Notes: a model not told the origin generated them from the sequence alone. DNA of 64,000 bases from JBJHAX01 sp050480705 (GCA_050480705.1 JBJHAX010000001.1:186001-250000), one strand, 5' to 3'; counted from the first letter of the stretch, positions 23,675 to 31,880 are shown. Made by a program: numbers and translations.

Positions 23675-25003
23675 TCAGCCGCGCCTGGTCCCCAGGCGGT
23701 GGCCGAGCACGTCGATGAGGTCGTGGGCGAAGACCTCACCTTGGTCGTCGGACATGCCTGCGACCGTCACGCGGATGCCCGGCTGCGAGCTGAGGCGGAA
23801 CGGTTCACCCGCCTGCACCGCCCACCCTCGCGCGGCGAGGCCCTGTACGACGGGGACCTCCTCGATGACCGGGACCCAGACGTTGAGTCCGCTGGCGCCG
23901 TACGCGACCAGGTCGTTTCCGGCGAGCGCATCGATCAGCGCGGTACGTCGCGCCCGGTAGGAGGCGGCGGCGCCTTCGAGTGTCCCGTCGTCACGCGCCG
24001 AGCGCCATACCGACACGGTCAGGCGCTGCAGGAGGTGGCTCACCCACCCGGTGCCGAGGCGCTGGCGCCCCTGGACGCGCGTGACCGTGTCCCGATCGGC
24101 GGCGAGCAGCGCGACGCGCAGGTCCGGGCCGAGCGATTTCGCCACCGAACGCACCACGGCCCATCGCTCGCGGTCGGTGGTGATCGGCTGGTGATCGACG
24201 CCACTGACCCAGGACGCGGCGTCGTCTTCGATGACCAGCGGCTCGGGATGTTCGGCGAGCACCTGGCGGATCGCTGCGGCTCGCTCGGCCGTGAGCGCCG
24301 CGCCGGTCGGGTTCTGCGCGCGAGGGACGATCAAGACGGCACTGACACCGCGGGAAAGCACGTCGTCGAGCATCCCGGGGTCGACCCCTTCGTCGTCGAC
24401 GTGCACGCCGACCGGTTCCAGGCCGAGTGTGCGCACCAAGTCGATGGTGCCGATGTAGCAGGGGTCCTCGACGGCGACCCGGTCGCCGAGACGGCAGTGG
24501 ACCTCGAGGACGCGTTCGATGCCGTCGAGGCCTCCGGCGGTCACCATCACCTCCTCGGCAGCCACCCCGTCGTCGGCGAGGTCGCTGCGTGCGAGTTCGA
24601 GCAGTTCCTCGACCGCGGGCTCGTCGCCGTACAGCCGATGCGCCGGCTCGATCGATCCGAGCGCTGCGGCGAGGTCGGGGAGCAGTGCCGGATCGGGATT
24701 GCCGCTGGCGAGGTCGACCGTTCCCTCGGGCGGCTCGGGCGCAAGCCGTGTCGCGAGAGGAGGGCGGTGGGCGACGGCCGTGCGGGAACGGTCGTGGGTG
24801 ACCAGCACGCCGCGGAGCCGCAGGTCCCGGTAGGCGGCGGCGACCGTCGTCGGCGAGATGCCCAGTGTCCGGGCGAGCGTGCGAACGGACGGGAGGGCTT
24901 CGCCGGGAGCCAACCGCCCGGACACCACACCCTGTTCGATCGACCGGGCCACCGTGGCCGCGTCACGCCCCGTGATGGAGTACTGTACTGCGTCAGAAAT
25001 CAT
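23675..25003 (-). CDS. MocR-type GntR regulator with aminotransferase-like domain
   Basis: A 442-residue MocR-family regulator. Residues 1-75 form a GntR winged helix (ARSIEQGVVSGRLAPGEALP, SVRTLARTLGISPTTVAAAYRDLRLRG). The rest is a fold type I aminotransferase domain with VTAGGLDGIERVLEV, VEDPCYIGT, VPRAQNPTGAAL and RSVAKSLGPDLRVAL, where the lysine in SVAKSLGPD is the PLP-binding position. It is divergent from an EamA exporter, a common MocR target. ATG 25003 has no ribosome site but lies 6 bases after a TACGGT box, suggesting a leaderless message. Two ACTGTAC repeats lie at the start. Confidence 0.9.
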   Translation of the reverse strand: MISDAVQYSITGRDAATVARSIEQGVVSGRLAPGEALPSVRTLARTLGISPTTVAAAYRDLRLRGVLVTHDRSRTAVAHRPPLATRLAPEPPEGTVDLASGNPDPALLPDLAAALGSIEPAHRLYGDEPAVEELLELARSDLADDGVAAEEVMVTAGGLDGIERVLEVHCRLGDRVAVEDPCYIGTIDLVRTLGLEPVGVHVDDEGVDPGMLDDVLSRGVSAVLIVPRAQNPTGAALTAERAAAIRQVLAEHPEPLVIEDDAASWVSGVDHQPITTDRERWAVVRSVAKSLGPDLRVALLAADRDTVTRVQGRQRLGTGWVSHLLQRLTVSVWRSARDDGTLEGAAASYRARRTALIDALAGNDLVAYGASGLNVWVPVIEEVPVVQGLAARGWAVQAGEPFRLSSQPGIRVTVAGMSDDQGEVFAHDLIDVLGHRLGTRRG

Positions 25004-25015
25004 AACTGTACCGTA
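24982..25015 (-). promoter_or_regulatory. Direct-repeat operator and leaderless promoter of the MocR gene
   Basis: The heptamer ACTGTAC occurs at 24982-24988 and 25005-25011, 23 bases apart. The second copy overlaps a minus-strand -10 box TACGGT (25010-25015) that sits 6 bases before the ATG. MocR proteins typically bind direct repeats, so autoregulation and control of the divergent exporter gene are likely. Confidence 0.45.
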
Positions 25016-25128
25016 ACAGATGTCGATCGTGGTGTCGCCATCTACCTCGCACGTCACCTCGGCTCGTCCGTGGGCTGCGACGGTAGGGGCGCCGCACCGG
25101 GACCGTCGGCATCGGCGGGGAGGTGACC

Positions 25129-26310
25129 ATGCTGCTGATCGCGACATCGCGTGCCCGTACGCGCGCCAGGAACCTCGCCACAAAGGCGCGAGGTGTGGAT
25201 CGTTGGACATTGCGCGTGGCTTTGGCGCTCGTCATCGTCTATGTCGTGTGGGGCTCGACGTACCTGGCGATCGACGTCGCGATCCAGGCGGTCCCGCCGA
25301 TGCTGATGATGGCGGTGCGTTTCGCACTCGCCGGAACGTTGCTCTACGTGTGGGCTGCACGGAACGGTGCGACCCACGTTCGGCCGACGCTGCGCCAGTG
25401 GGGCCATGCCACGCTGACCGGGGGACTGCTGCTCGTCGGTGGCACCGGCCTCGTCGCGTTGTCGCTGACCGGCATCACGTCTGGCACGGCCGCGCTGCTG
25501 GCTTCGACCGTGCCGGTCTGGATGGCGCTGCTCGGTCGCGTGGTCTTTGGTGACCGGCTGTCGTTGCGCGCCACCGGAGGTCTCGTGCTGGGTCTTGCCG
25601 GCGTCGCGCTCCTCGTCGATCCGTCAGGTGGCGAACTGCTCGCGATGCTGTTGGCGGTGGCCGGAGCATTCGCGTGGGCGGCCGGCTCGATGCGAAGTCG
25701 TGTCGTCGACGCACCAACCCGGCCGATGCTCGCCGCCTCCATGGAGATGATCGGCGCATCCGTGCTGTTCGCCCTCGTCGGCCTCGTCCGAGGCGAGCTT
25801 GCGATGGTGGACGTCGCCGCGATCGGCGGCGGCACGCTGGTCGCGTTCTTCTATCTCGTCACCGCTGGCTCACTTCTCGCATTCAGCGTCTACCGGTGGC
25901 TGCTGCTGCACGCGTCGACCACGCTTGTGGGCACGCACGCCTATGTCAACCCGGTCGTGGCCGTTTTGCTGGGTTGGGTGGTCCTCGGTGAGCGGCTCAC
26001 CGCGCGCATGATCGTCGCCGGAGCCGTCGTGGTCGTCGCCACCGCGCTGGTGGTCACCGGACGCCCCGGTGTCCCCGTCCCTGCCCAGCCGACATCGGGT
26101 GGTGACGCGTTCGCCGGCGAGCGTCGGCTGCGCCGCCTGCGAGACACGTCGGGCCGAATCGGTCGGGCCGTTGGTCGCGCGCCTGCTGCGGCGCTTCGCG
26201 GAGGGCTGGCTCCGATGGCGCGCGGCTACCGTGCCGTTCGACGCGGACCTGCTGGCAGGTATGTCGCCGCACGTCGCACCCGTCGGGCACGCCCTGAGGA
26301 CACCGTCTGA
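25129..26310 (+). CDS. EamA/DMT-superfamily exporter
   Basis: A 393-residue membrane protein. About ten helices come in two EamA repeats: VYVVWGSTYLAIDVAIQAVPPMLMM starts repeat one and a second set begins around residue 160, ending TLVGTHAYVNPVVAVLLGWVVLGERLT, the standard EamA segment. The last 80 residues are a cytoplasmic Arg/Ala-rich tail, longer than usual. ATG 25129 follows GGGGAGG; GTG 25123 is also in frame. The divergent MocR regulator probably controls it. Relatives export amino acids or other metabolites; no substrate can be named. Confidence 0.88.
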   Translation: MLLIATSRARTRARNLATKARGVDRWTLRVALALVIVYVVWGSTYLAIDVAIQAVPPMLMMAVRFALAGTLLYVWAARNGATHVRPTLRQWGHATLTGGLLLVGGTGLVALSLTGITSGTAALLASTVPVWMALLGRVVFGDRLSLRATGGLVLGLAGVALLVDPSGGELLAMLLAVAGAFAWAAGSMRSRVVDAPTRPMLAASMEMIGASVLFALVGLVRGELAMVDVAAIGGGTLVAFFYLVTAGSLLAFSVYRWLLLHASTTLVGTHAYVNPVVAVLLGWVVLGERLTARMIVAGAVVVVATALVVTGRPGVPVPAQPTSGGDAFAGERRLRRLRDTSGRIGRAVGRAPAAALRGGLAPMARGYRAVRRGPAGRYVAARRTRRARPEDTV

Positions 26311-26344
26311 GACGACGGCTGCCGATGCTCGCGCCGTTGCCGCT

Positions 26345-26629
26345 TCACCCGGCCCAGACGCCGTCGTCGCCGACCTCGTCGACGATTCCGACGACGACGG
26401 TGCGCAGCGGTCCGCTGGAGCGTTCGACGATCTGACGGGCCGAGGTTCCCTCGTCGAGGATGAGCACCGTTTCGCCGGCTCGCGCACCCACCAGGTCAAC
26501 CGCGATCAGGTAGCCGCCATCGGGCTGGCCGGTGGCGTCGAGGGTGTCGCACAGCAGCAACTTGCGGTCGTCGAGGATCGCGGTCTGCACCGTGGAGACC
26601 ACGGTGCCGGTGACGCGGGCGAGTTTCAT
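26345..26629 (-). CDS. BMC-P pentameric vertex protein (EutN/CcmL family), copy 1
   Basis: A 94-residue shell vertex protein. It has the EutN/CcmL pattern: MKLARVTGTVVSTVQTAIL at the start, KLLLCDTL, YLIAVDLVGARAGETVLIL and VVVGIVDEV at the end. Five copies cap a corner of a polyhedral microcompartment. It is the last gene of the microcompartment operon, overlapping the upstream BMC-P gene by 4 bases. Three vertex-protein paralogues in one operon imply different vertex or capping roles. Confidence 0.93.
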   Translation of the reverse strand: MKLARVTGTVVSTVQTAILDDRKLLLCDTLDATGQPDGGYLIAVDLVGARAGETVLILDEGTSARQIVERSSGPLRTVVVGIVDEVGDDGVWAG

Positions 26630-26901
26630 GGTGCGAGGTCCTCGACGGCGTCGACGATCCCGACGACCGCATGATCGACCGGCACGAACGTCTCCTCGAG
26701 CGCCTGCGCGGCCTCGCGCGCGCTGACATAGTGGACGAGGTCGTCGGGGCCAGCTGTTGCCAGCGCATCAGCCGCGACCAGTGCGCTGCCACGCGGCTGC
26801 TGGGCACGGTCGAGCGGCTGCACGATCAACAGGCGCACACCGTCGAGTCCGTCCGCCTTGACGGACGCGACGACGGTGCCGACCACACGGCCGAGCTGCA
26901 T
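26626..26901 (-). CDS. BMC-P pentameric vertex protein (EutN/CcmL family), copy 2
   Basis: A 91-residue vertex protein with MQLGRVVGTVVASVKADGLDG, RLLIVQPLD, ALVAADALATAGPDDLVHYVSAREA and AVVGIVDAV. It keeps the EutN/CcmL length and strand order but diverges from copies 1 and 3, notably in the HYVSAREA segment where others have the Ser/Ala-rich SSARQ. The ATG overlaps the stop of the BMC-T gene by one base (TGATG), and the stop overlaps copy 1. Confidence 0.92.
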   Translation of the reverse strand: MQLGRVVGTVVASVKADGLDGVRLLIVQPLDRAQQPRGSALVAADALATAGPDDLVHYVSAREAAQALEETFVPVDHAVVGIVDAVEDLAP

Positions 26902-27512
26902 CAGCCACCCCCGCCAGTCGTCGACGCCCTGGTCGCCTGCGCAAACCGTGGCAGGAACCGTCCGTCGTCGCGCAGGTTGTCGTCCATCTCGACGTGCAGT
27001 TGTGCGATGACCGCGTGGGTCACCGGGTGCTCGCCGTGGCCGATGCGCGCGATGCCGTGATCCACGGCGGCGTCGACCTCGGTCAATGGACCGCCGAAAA
27101 GCACGTAGCCCTTGCCGCCGAGATCATCGGCCAGGCGCATCTCACGAAGGACGACGTCGGCGTTCTTCATCCCTGCGTCGGCTGCTTCGACGATTGCGGT
27201 GACCGTGCGGGTCTCGATCACACCCAGGGCGTCGCCGCCCACACGGCGAGCGCCACCCGCTGCGGCGATCACCGCTGGATGGACGTCGGGAAGGAACGTG
27301 CAGCCCAGCACGCCGCCGGGGCTGGCGTCGTGCGCGGCTTCGATCGCCTCCTCGACCTCAGCCGTGCCTCCGCCGGCGAGCACGAGGTAGCGGCCGGGAT
27401 GGACGGTGCCGGCGAGCAGAACGTCCAGTGGCGCGCGCTTGGCCATCGCGTCACCGGCCACGATGCCGTGCGCGATCGAGTCGAACTCGAGAATGGCGAT
27501 CGAGGGGTCCAT
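26901..27512 (-). CDS. BMC-T trimeric shell protein (tandem BMC domains, single-layer type)
   Basis: A 203-residue shell protein made of two BMC domains. Domain 1 starts IAILEFDSIAHGIVAGDAMAK, domain 2 around residue 95 with ALGVIETRTVTAIVEAADAG. Both carry the family strand-helix signature. From memory it resembles the BMC-T1 shell protein of Haliangium ochraceum, which forms pseudohexameric trimers within the facet. The last 20 residues are Thr/Gly-rich. ATG 27512 is chosen; the GTG at 27518 overlapping the dehydrogenase stop is an alternative. It lies between the aldehyde dehydrogenase and two vertex-protein genes. Confidence 0.88.
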   Translation of the reverse strand: MDPSIAILEFDSIAHGIVAGDAMAKRAPLDVLLAGTVHPGRYLVLAGGGTAEVEEAIEAAHDASPGGVLGCTFLPDVHPAVIAAAGGARRVGGDALGVIETRTVTAIVEAADAGMKNADVVLREMRLADDLGGKGYVLFGGPLTEVDAAVDHGIARIGHGEHPVTHAVIAQLHVEMDDNLRDDGRFLPRFAQATRASTTGGGG

Positions 27513-27514
27513 GG

Positions 27515-28981
27515 TCACACGATTCTCAGCGAGCCGACGAGCGCGATGCGTCGTTCTCTCGAGAACGTGCGCGGGCGTGTCATGCCGTCGCCGGTCGGGG
27601 TTGCGATCGAGAAGGAGCAGAAGCCCTCGCCGCCCTCGCCGAGGCCGCTGAACGTCGGGCCGTTTGCGACGAAGATCGAGCAGTCCATGATGCGCGCCAT
27701 ACGGGTGATGACATCGACATTGGTCGAGTGGATCCCGGCGGTGTGCCGGAAATTGTGCTCGCTGCGTCGCGCCAGGTCGATGGCGGCGTGGACGTCGACG
27801 ACTTCGGTCACCGGCATGACGGGCAGCATCTGCTCGGTCCACACGAGATTGTGCTCGTTGGGGACCTGTGCGACGATGAGGCGAATGTCGGAATCGGCCC
27901 GGATGCCGATCTCGCCAAGGATGGCAGCGGCGTCACGTCCGATCCACTGCGGGTTGATTCTTCCTGGCTTGCCGGCGGGTCCCGGATCACTGAACACGAC
28001 GCGCTCGAGGCGTCGAAGCTCGTGCTCCTTGAGCACGTAGGCGCCATGGCGTCCCATCGCGGCGACGAGCGCGTCGCTGATGCCGCGCACGGTGATCGTG
28101 GTCTTCTCGTCGGTGCAGATGAGGTTGTTGTCGAACGATGCTCCCCGCACGATGTCGCGGGCGGCCTGCTCGACGTCTGCTGTGTGGTCCACGACCACGG
28201 GCGGGTTGCCGGGGCCGGCAGTGACCGCTCGTTTGTCGGTTGCAAGCGCCTCGCGTACCACTCCGGGCCCGCCGGTGACGAGCAGCAGCCGCACCTGCGG
28301 GTGGTGCATCAACTCCTTCGCGCTGTCGATGCTCGGGTCCGCCACGCCGGTGACCAGGTCGGTGGGGCCGCCAGCCGCCTGAATCGCGCGGTTGAGCAGC
28401 CGGATGTTCTCGGCCGACACCTGCTTGGCGCCCGGGTGGGCGTTGAACACCACGGCATTGCCGGCCGAGACGATCGAGATCGTGTTGTTGATGATCGTCG
28501 AGGTGGGGTTGGTCGTGGGGGTGATGGCTCCGACGATGCCGAACGGGGCGTACTCGGTGACCGTCATGCCCTGATCGCCGGTCGCCGTCTGGGATTCGAG
28601 ATCCTCAGGTCCAGGCGCCTTGGTGGTGACCAGCCGGTTCTTGACGACCTTGTCCGCGGCGCGCCCCAGTCCGGTCTCCGCATGCGCCATCTCGGCAAGT
28701 GGCTCAGCGTGCTCGAGCATGGCGTCGCGTACCGACGCGATGATGCGTTTGCGCAGCCCGAGCCCGGCGGTCCTGAACCCGTCGAACGCCCGTTGGGCGG
28801 CCGCGACGGCGTCGGCCACGCTCGCGTAGACGCCCTCGCCGAGGCTGTGGCCATCCCGGGCCGCCTCGGCGAGTCCTCGTTCGCCCCGCAGCGCCGCACC
28901 AGGCGATCCCGACGTGTCACCTTCACGCAGTTTCACCCGCGCGATGATCCGTTGGACCTCCTCGTCGGAGAGGGTGCTCAC
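27515..28981 (-). CDS. CoA-acylating aldehyde dehydrogenase of the microcompartment (PduP/EutE-like)
   Basis: A 488-residue enzyme. The first 18 residues (STLSDEEVQRIIARVKLR) are an amphipathic helix like the encapsulation peptides that drive cargo into shells. The dehydrogenase domain has AITPTTNPTSTIINN, VTGGPGVV, AGPGNPPVVVD and the catalytic Cys289 in GASFDNNLICTDEK, with the shape of CoA-acylating rather than hydrolytic enzymes. It should oxidise acetaldehyde with NAD+ and CoA to acetyl-CoA. In this operon the acetaldehyde would come from DeoC. The stop overlaps the BMC-T gene and the start overlaps the upstream vertex-protein gene. Confidence 0.93.
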   Translation of the reverse strand: MSTLSDEEVQRIIARVKLREGDTSGSPGAALRGERGLAEAARDGHSLGEGVYASVADAVAAAQRAFDGFRTAGLGLRKRIIASVRDAMLEHAEPLAEMAHAETGLGRAADKVVKNRLVTTKAPGPEDLESQTATGDQGMTVTEYAPFGIVGAITPTTNPTSTIINNTISIVSAGNAVVFNAHPGAKQVSAENIRLLNRAIQAAGGPTDLVTGVADPSIDSAKELMHHPQVRLLLVTGGPGVVREALATDKRAVTAGPGNPPVVVDHTADVEQAARDIVRGASFDNNLICTDEKTTITVRGISDALVAAMGRHGAYVLKEHELRRLERVVFSDPGPAGKPGRINPQWIGRDAAAILGEIGIRADSDIRLIVAQVPNEHNLVWTEQMLPVMPVTEVVDVHAAIDLARRSEHNFRHTAGIHSTNVDVITRMARIMDCSIFVANGPTFSGLGEGGEGFCSFSIATPTGDGMTRPRTFSRERRIALVGSLRIV

Positions 28982-29289
28982 GTTGCATCACCCTCCGGGG
29001 CGTACTTGTGGAATCGCTGCTCGCCACCGACCTCCCAGGAATCGACGATCGCCATCACGACGGCGTCGCACGGGCGGTTGTTGGTCACTTCGGTCTGGCG
29101 GGCCGAGCTGCCCTGGGCGAGCAGCACCACTTCGTCGACGCCCGCACCGACCGCGTCCATCGCGACGATGGACGTGCCGGTCTCGACGCCGTCGAGATCA
29201 AGCGTTCGCACGAGCAGGAGCTTGATGCCCTCGATCGAGGGATCCTTGCGGCTCGCCACCAGCGTTCCGGCGACGCGTCCGAGGAGCAT
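28978..29289 (-). CDS. BMC-P pentameric vertex protein (EutN/CcmL family), copy 3
   Basis: A 103-residue vertex protein: MLLGRVAGTLVASRKDP, KLLLVRTLD, SIVAMDAVGAGVDEVVLLAQGSSARQ and AVVMAIVDSWEV. The ATG at 29289 follows a strong GGGAGG ribosome site; upstream in-frame residues are not part of the family. A C-terminal extension of about 14 residues (EQRFHKYAPEGDA) is longer than in the other two copies. The stop overlaps the start of the aldehyde dehydrogenase (4 bases). Confidence 0.93.
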   Translation of the reverse strand: MLLGRVAGTLVASRKDPSIEGIKLLLVRTLDLDGVETGTSIVAMDAVGAGVDEVVLLAQGSSARQTEVTNNRPCDAVVMAIVDSWEVGGEQRFHKYAPEGDAT

Positions 29290-29383
29290 GCCCTCACCTC
29301 CCGGTCGGTGGGCGCACCCAGTGTGGATGGGCCCGATGGCCACCTGAGGCGGCCGCGACCAGGTCGCCGCCGCCCGAGGTTCG

Positions 29384-29680
29384 TCAGGCGTCGTCAGATT
29401 CGCCGGAGCGTCCGAGTGGAAGCACCTCGTCGACGTTGGCGTGTGGACGCGCGATCACGTGGCTGCTGGTGAGTTCACCGACGCGCTCCGCGCCGAGCAC
29501 ACCGGCCTGCACGGCGGCCTTGACCGCGGCGACGTCGCCGCGGACCACCGCGGTCGTGTAGCCGCCACCGGTCTGCTGCATGCCGACCAGTTCCACCTTC
29601 GCCGCCTTCACCATCGCGTCGGCAGCCTCCACCATCGCCGGAAAGCTCCGGCACTCGATCATTCCCAGTGCTTCAGCCAT
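29384..29680 (-). CDS. BMC-H hexameric shell protein (PduA/EutM-like)
   Basis: A 98-residue single-domain shell protein, the only BMC-H in the operon. It reads MAEALGMIECRSFPAMVEAADAM at the start, then VELVGMQQTGGGYTTAVVRGDVAAV and VIARPHANVDEVLP. The canonical KxGGG-type pore loop region becomes QQTGGGY. As the only hexamer it must form most of the facet surface and the main pores through which deoxyribose phosphate enters. The last 10 residues are acidic and probably disordered. Confidence 0.95.
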   Translation of the reverse strand: MAEALGMIECRSFPAMVEAADAMVKAAKVELVGMQQTGGGYTTAVVRGDVAAVKAAVQAGVLGAERVGELTSSHVIARPHANVDEVLPLGRSGESDDA

Positions 29681-29735
29681 CTTCTCGTTCTCCTCGATCG
29701 GTCGTCAGGTCGTCGTACGGGATCGTCGTGACGGA

Positions 29736-30365
29736 CTACGTCGCTTGTCGGCCTTCCAGCACTTCCAGCGCGGACACCGCGGCCTGCCATCCGACCTCGA
29801 TGTCGCGTTCCTCGCCGCCCAGGTACATCCGGCCGACGGAGCCGAACACACGGACCTCGAGGACGTTGATGTCGGCAGCCTTCTCCGCCTCGTTCGCTGC
29901 CAGCGCGGCGTACGCCGCGGGCTGGCACTCGAGCACGTAGAGGGTCTGCTGCGGTATGAGCATGTGCCCGTGACGCATGCGGTTGATCATCTGGGCATGG
30001 TGGTCGTCGACCCGCCGGATGATCTGACTCGACAGGATCTGCGGTTTCAGCCGGTCGTTCTCGGACTTGCCGATCGCCTCGAGGATCGCCTCGCCCGCCT
30101 CACGGGTGGCGGACTGGTCCGGCGCGTGGATCTCCAGCAGGCCATAGACCCGCTCCACGATCTGCATGCCCGGCTTGACCTCCACCGCCTTGAGTGCGAC
30201 GTCGGTCAGACGGTTGATCTCGATGCCCGGTGCGACCTCGACGTAGAGCGACGCGTCGTTGGCCAGGGGCAGAAAGCCCTGCGCAACCGTGCCGAGGAAC
30301 GCGGCGTACTGCGGCTGGAGGCGGTCCAGATAGCAGTAGGCGCGCAGTTCGATGCCCTCGCTCAT
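29736..30365 (-). CDS. BMC-T trimeric shell protein (tandem domains, double-stacking type)
   Basis: A 209-residue tandem BMC protein. The N-terminal region IELRAYCYLDRLQPQYAAFLG and FLPLANDASLYVEVAPGIEINR, plus the late ECQPAAYAALAANEAEKAADI, recall (from memory) the stacked BMC-T proteins of Haliangium ochraceum. These form double-layered trimers enclosing a chamber with gated pores, thought to pass large molecules such as cofactors. It differs strongly from the other BMC-T in this operon. It lies directly downstream of deoC. About 55 bases separate it from deoC and from BMC-H. Confidence 0.9.
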   Translation of the reverse strand: MSEGIELRAYCYLDRLQPQYAAFLGTVAQGFLPLANDASLYVEVAPGIEINRLTDVALKAVEVKPGMQIVERVYGLLEIHAPDQSATREAGEAILEAIGKSENDRLKPQILSSQIIRRVDDHHAQMINRMRHGHMLIPQQTLYVLECQPAAYAALAANEAEKAADINVLEVRVFGSVGRMYLGGEERDIEVGWQAAVSALEVLEGRQAT

Positions 30366-30420
30366 CAGTGCTCCTTCGGGTCGTTCGCCAGCCTGGTCAC
30401 GGGCGTGCTCCTCGCATCGG

Positions 30421-31281
30421 TCAGTAGGCCGCCTCGCCTTGGCCGCCGGAGACGATCTGGACTCCTGCCGAGGCGCCGATCCGGGTCGCGCCGGCCGCGA
30501 TCATGTCGCGGACGTCCTCGCGGGTCCGGATGCCTCCGGAGGCCTTCACCCCCATCGTGGGTCCCACGGTCTCACGCATGAGCAGCACGTCGTGGACGGT
30601 TGCGCCGCCCGGTCCGTACCCCGTCGATGTCTTGACGAAACCGGCCTTGGCCTGGCGGGCGATGTGGGAGACGATGACCTTTTCCTCGTCGGTGAGGTAG
30701 GCGGTCTCGATGATGACCTTGAGGGTCGCGCCTGCCTCGCGGCAGGCCTCCGACACCCTCGTGATGTCCGTGCGGACCGTGTCGAGGTCGCCGCTCTTGA
30801 GCGCACCGATGTTGATCACCATGTCGAGTTCGCGGGCGCCGTCGCGCAGCGCGCGCCGCGCCTCCATCGCCTTGATCTCGGGAGGGGACGCGCCGAACGG
30901 GAAGCCGATCACCGAGGCGACCTTGACCGAGCTGCCGCGCAGGTTCGACGCGGCGCGCCGAACCCAGTACGAATTGACGCAGACGGAGGCGAAGCCGAAC
31001 GCACGTGCTTCGCTGCACAGACGGTCGATGTCGTCTGCGCTCGCCTCCGGCTTCAGCAGGGTGTGGTCGATCGTGGCAGCAAGATCGGTCGGAACGTCGG
31101 CGCCGTTGCCGGTGAAGCCGATGCGATCGGAGCCGCTGCCGACGAACCGGCGCACCTTGTCGGAACAGCTGCTGGCGCACCCACCCGCGCAGTCCGCACA
31201 ACTGGCATCGTCGGACGGCGGCTGCCCCAGCGAGCGCAGGACCTGCTGGGTGATGGTGTCGATGAGCTGGTCGGTGTTCAC
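30421..31281 (-). CDS. deoC: Deoxyribose-phosphate aldolase with encapsulation helix and Cys-rich N-terminal extension
   Basis: A 286-residue DeoC: it cleaves 2-deoxyribose-5-phosphate to acetaldehyde and glyceraldehyde-3-phosphate. The class I barrel starts near residue 68 (IDHTLLKPEAS) with Lys217 in GFVKTSTGYGPGGAT as the Schiff-base lysine, Asp153 in ELDMVINIGALKSG, and a second lysine in GVKASGGIRT. The extra N-terminus has an amphipathic helix (residues 2-18, NTDQLIDTITQQVLRSL) like encapsulation peptides, then Cys28, Cys31, Cys35 and Cys39. The GTG start overlaps the rpiB stop. It would be the source of acetaldehyde inside the compartment. Confidence 0.93.
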   Translation of the reverse strand: MNTDQLIDTITQQVLRSLGQPPSDDASCADCAGGCASSCSDKVRRFVGSGSDRIGFTGNGADVPTDLAATIDHTLLKPEASADDIDRLCSEARAFGFASVCVNSYWVRRAASNLRGSSVKVASVIGFPFGASPPEIKAMEARRALRDGARELDMVINIGALKSGDLDTVRTDITRVSEACREAGATLKVIIETAYLTDEEKVIVSHIARQAKAGFVKTSTGYGPGGATVHDVLLMRETVGPTMGVKASGGIRTREDVRDMIAAGATRIGASAGVQIVSGGQGEAAY

Positions 31282-31880
31282 GCGAGCCTCGCTCCGTAAC
31301 GCCCTTCGAGCTGGGCGATCTTCTCGACGCGTCGACCGTGACGCTGCTCGCCGTAGGGCGTGGCGAGCCAGGTTTCGACGATCTGGCGGGCGAGGTTCTC
31401 GCCCAGCAGTCCCGCGCCGAGCGCGAGGACGTTCGCATAGTTGTGTTCGCGGCTGTTGCGCGCAGAGGAGACGTCCCAGCACGTCGCAGCGCGGATCCCC
31501 GGCACCTTGTTGGCGGCGATCGCCGAGCCGATGCCGGCACCGTCGATGATGATGCCGGCTTGGCACGGTCCGGTCGCAACCTCGAGCGCCACCGCGTGGG
31601 CGATGTCGGGGTAGTCCACCGCGTCGGTGCTCCGCGTGCCGCAGTCGTGCACCGTCAGTCCACGGTCACGCAGGTCGGCGGCCAGGCGTTCCTTGAGATG
31701 GAAACCGCCGTGGTCCGCGCCGATGGCGAGCACCTCCAGCGGCCAGTCGCCGCCGGCGTCGCCACGCGGCTCGGCGACCACAGCCGCGCGATTCGCACCG
31801 GCGTCGACATCGAGCAGGCGCGCCACGGCGTCGGAAACCGCGGTTCGGACCTGCTCGGCTGTCACGCCCGTCTCATTCAT
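31278..31880 (-). CDS. rpiB: RpiB-family sugar-phosphate isomerase with N-terminal extension and altered active site
   Basis: A 200-residue RpiB/LacAB-family isomerase. The core starts at residue 48 with VLAIGADHGGFHLKE and continues DCGTRSTDAVDYPDIA and AANKVPGIRAATCWD, the usual ribose/ribulose-5-phosphate isomerase motifs. The residue at the active-site Cys position is Asp113 (IIIDGAGIGSAIAANK instead of CGTGIG). The first 24 residues form a helix (TAEQVRTAVSDAVARLL) that could target it to the shell. It overlaps the GntR gene by 8 bases and deoC by 4. Either a pentose- or a modified sugar-phosphate may be its substrate. Confidence 0.88.
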   Translation of the reverse strand: MNETGVTAEQVRTAVSDAVARLLDVDAGANRAAVVAEPRGDAGGDWPLEVLAIGADHGGFHLKERLAADLRDRGLTVHDCGTRSTDAVDYPDIAHAVALEVATGPCQAGIIIDGAGIGSAIAANKVPGIRAATCWDVSSARNSREHNYANVLALGAGLLGENLARQIVETWLATPYGEQRHGRRVEKIAQLEGRYGARLA

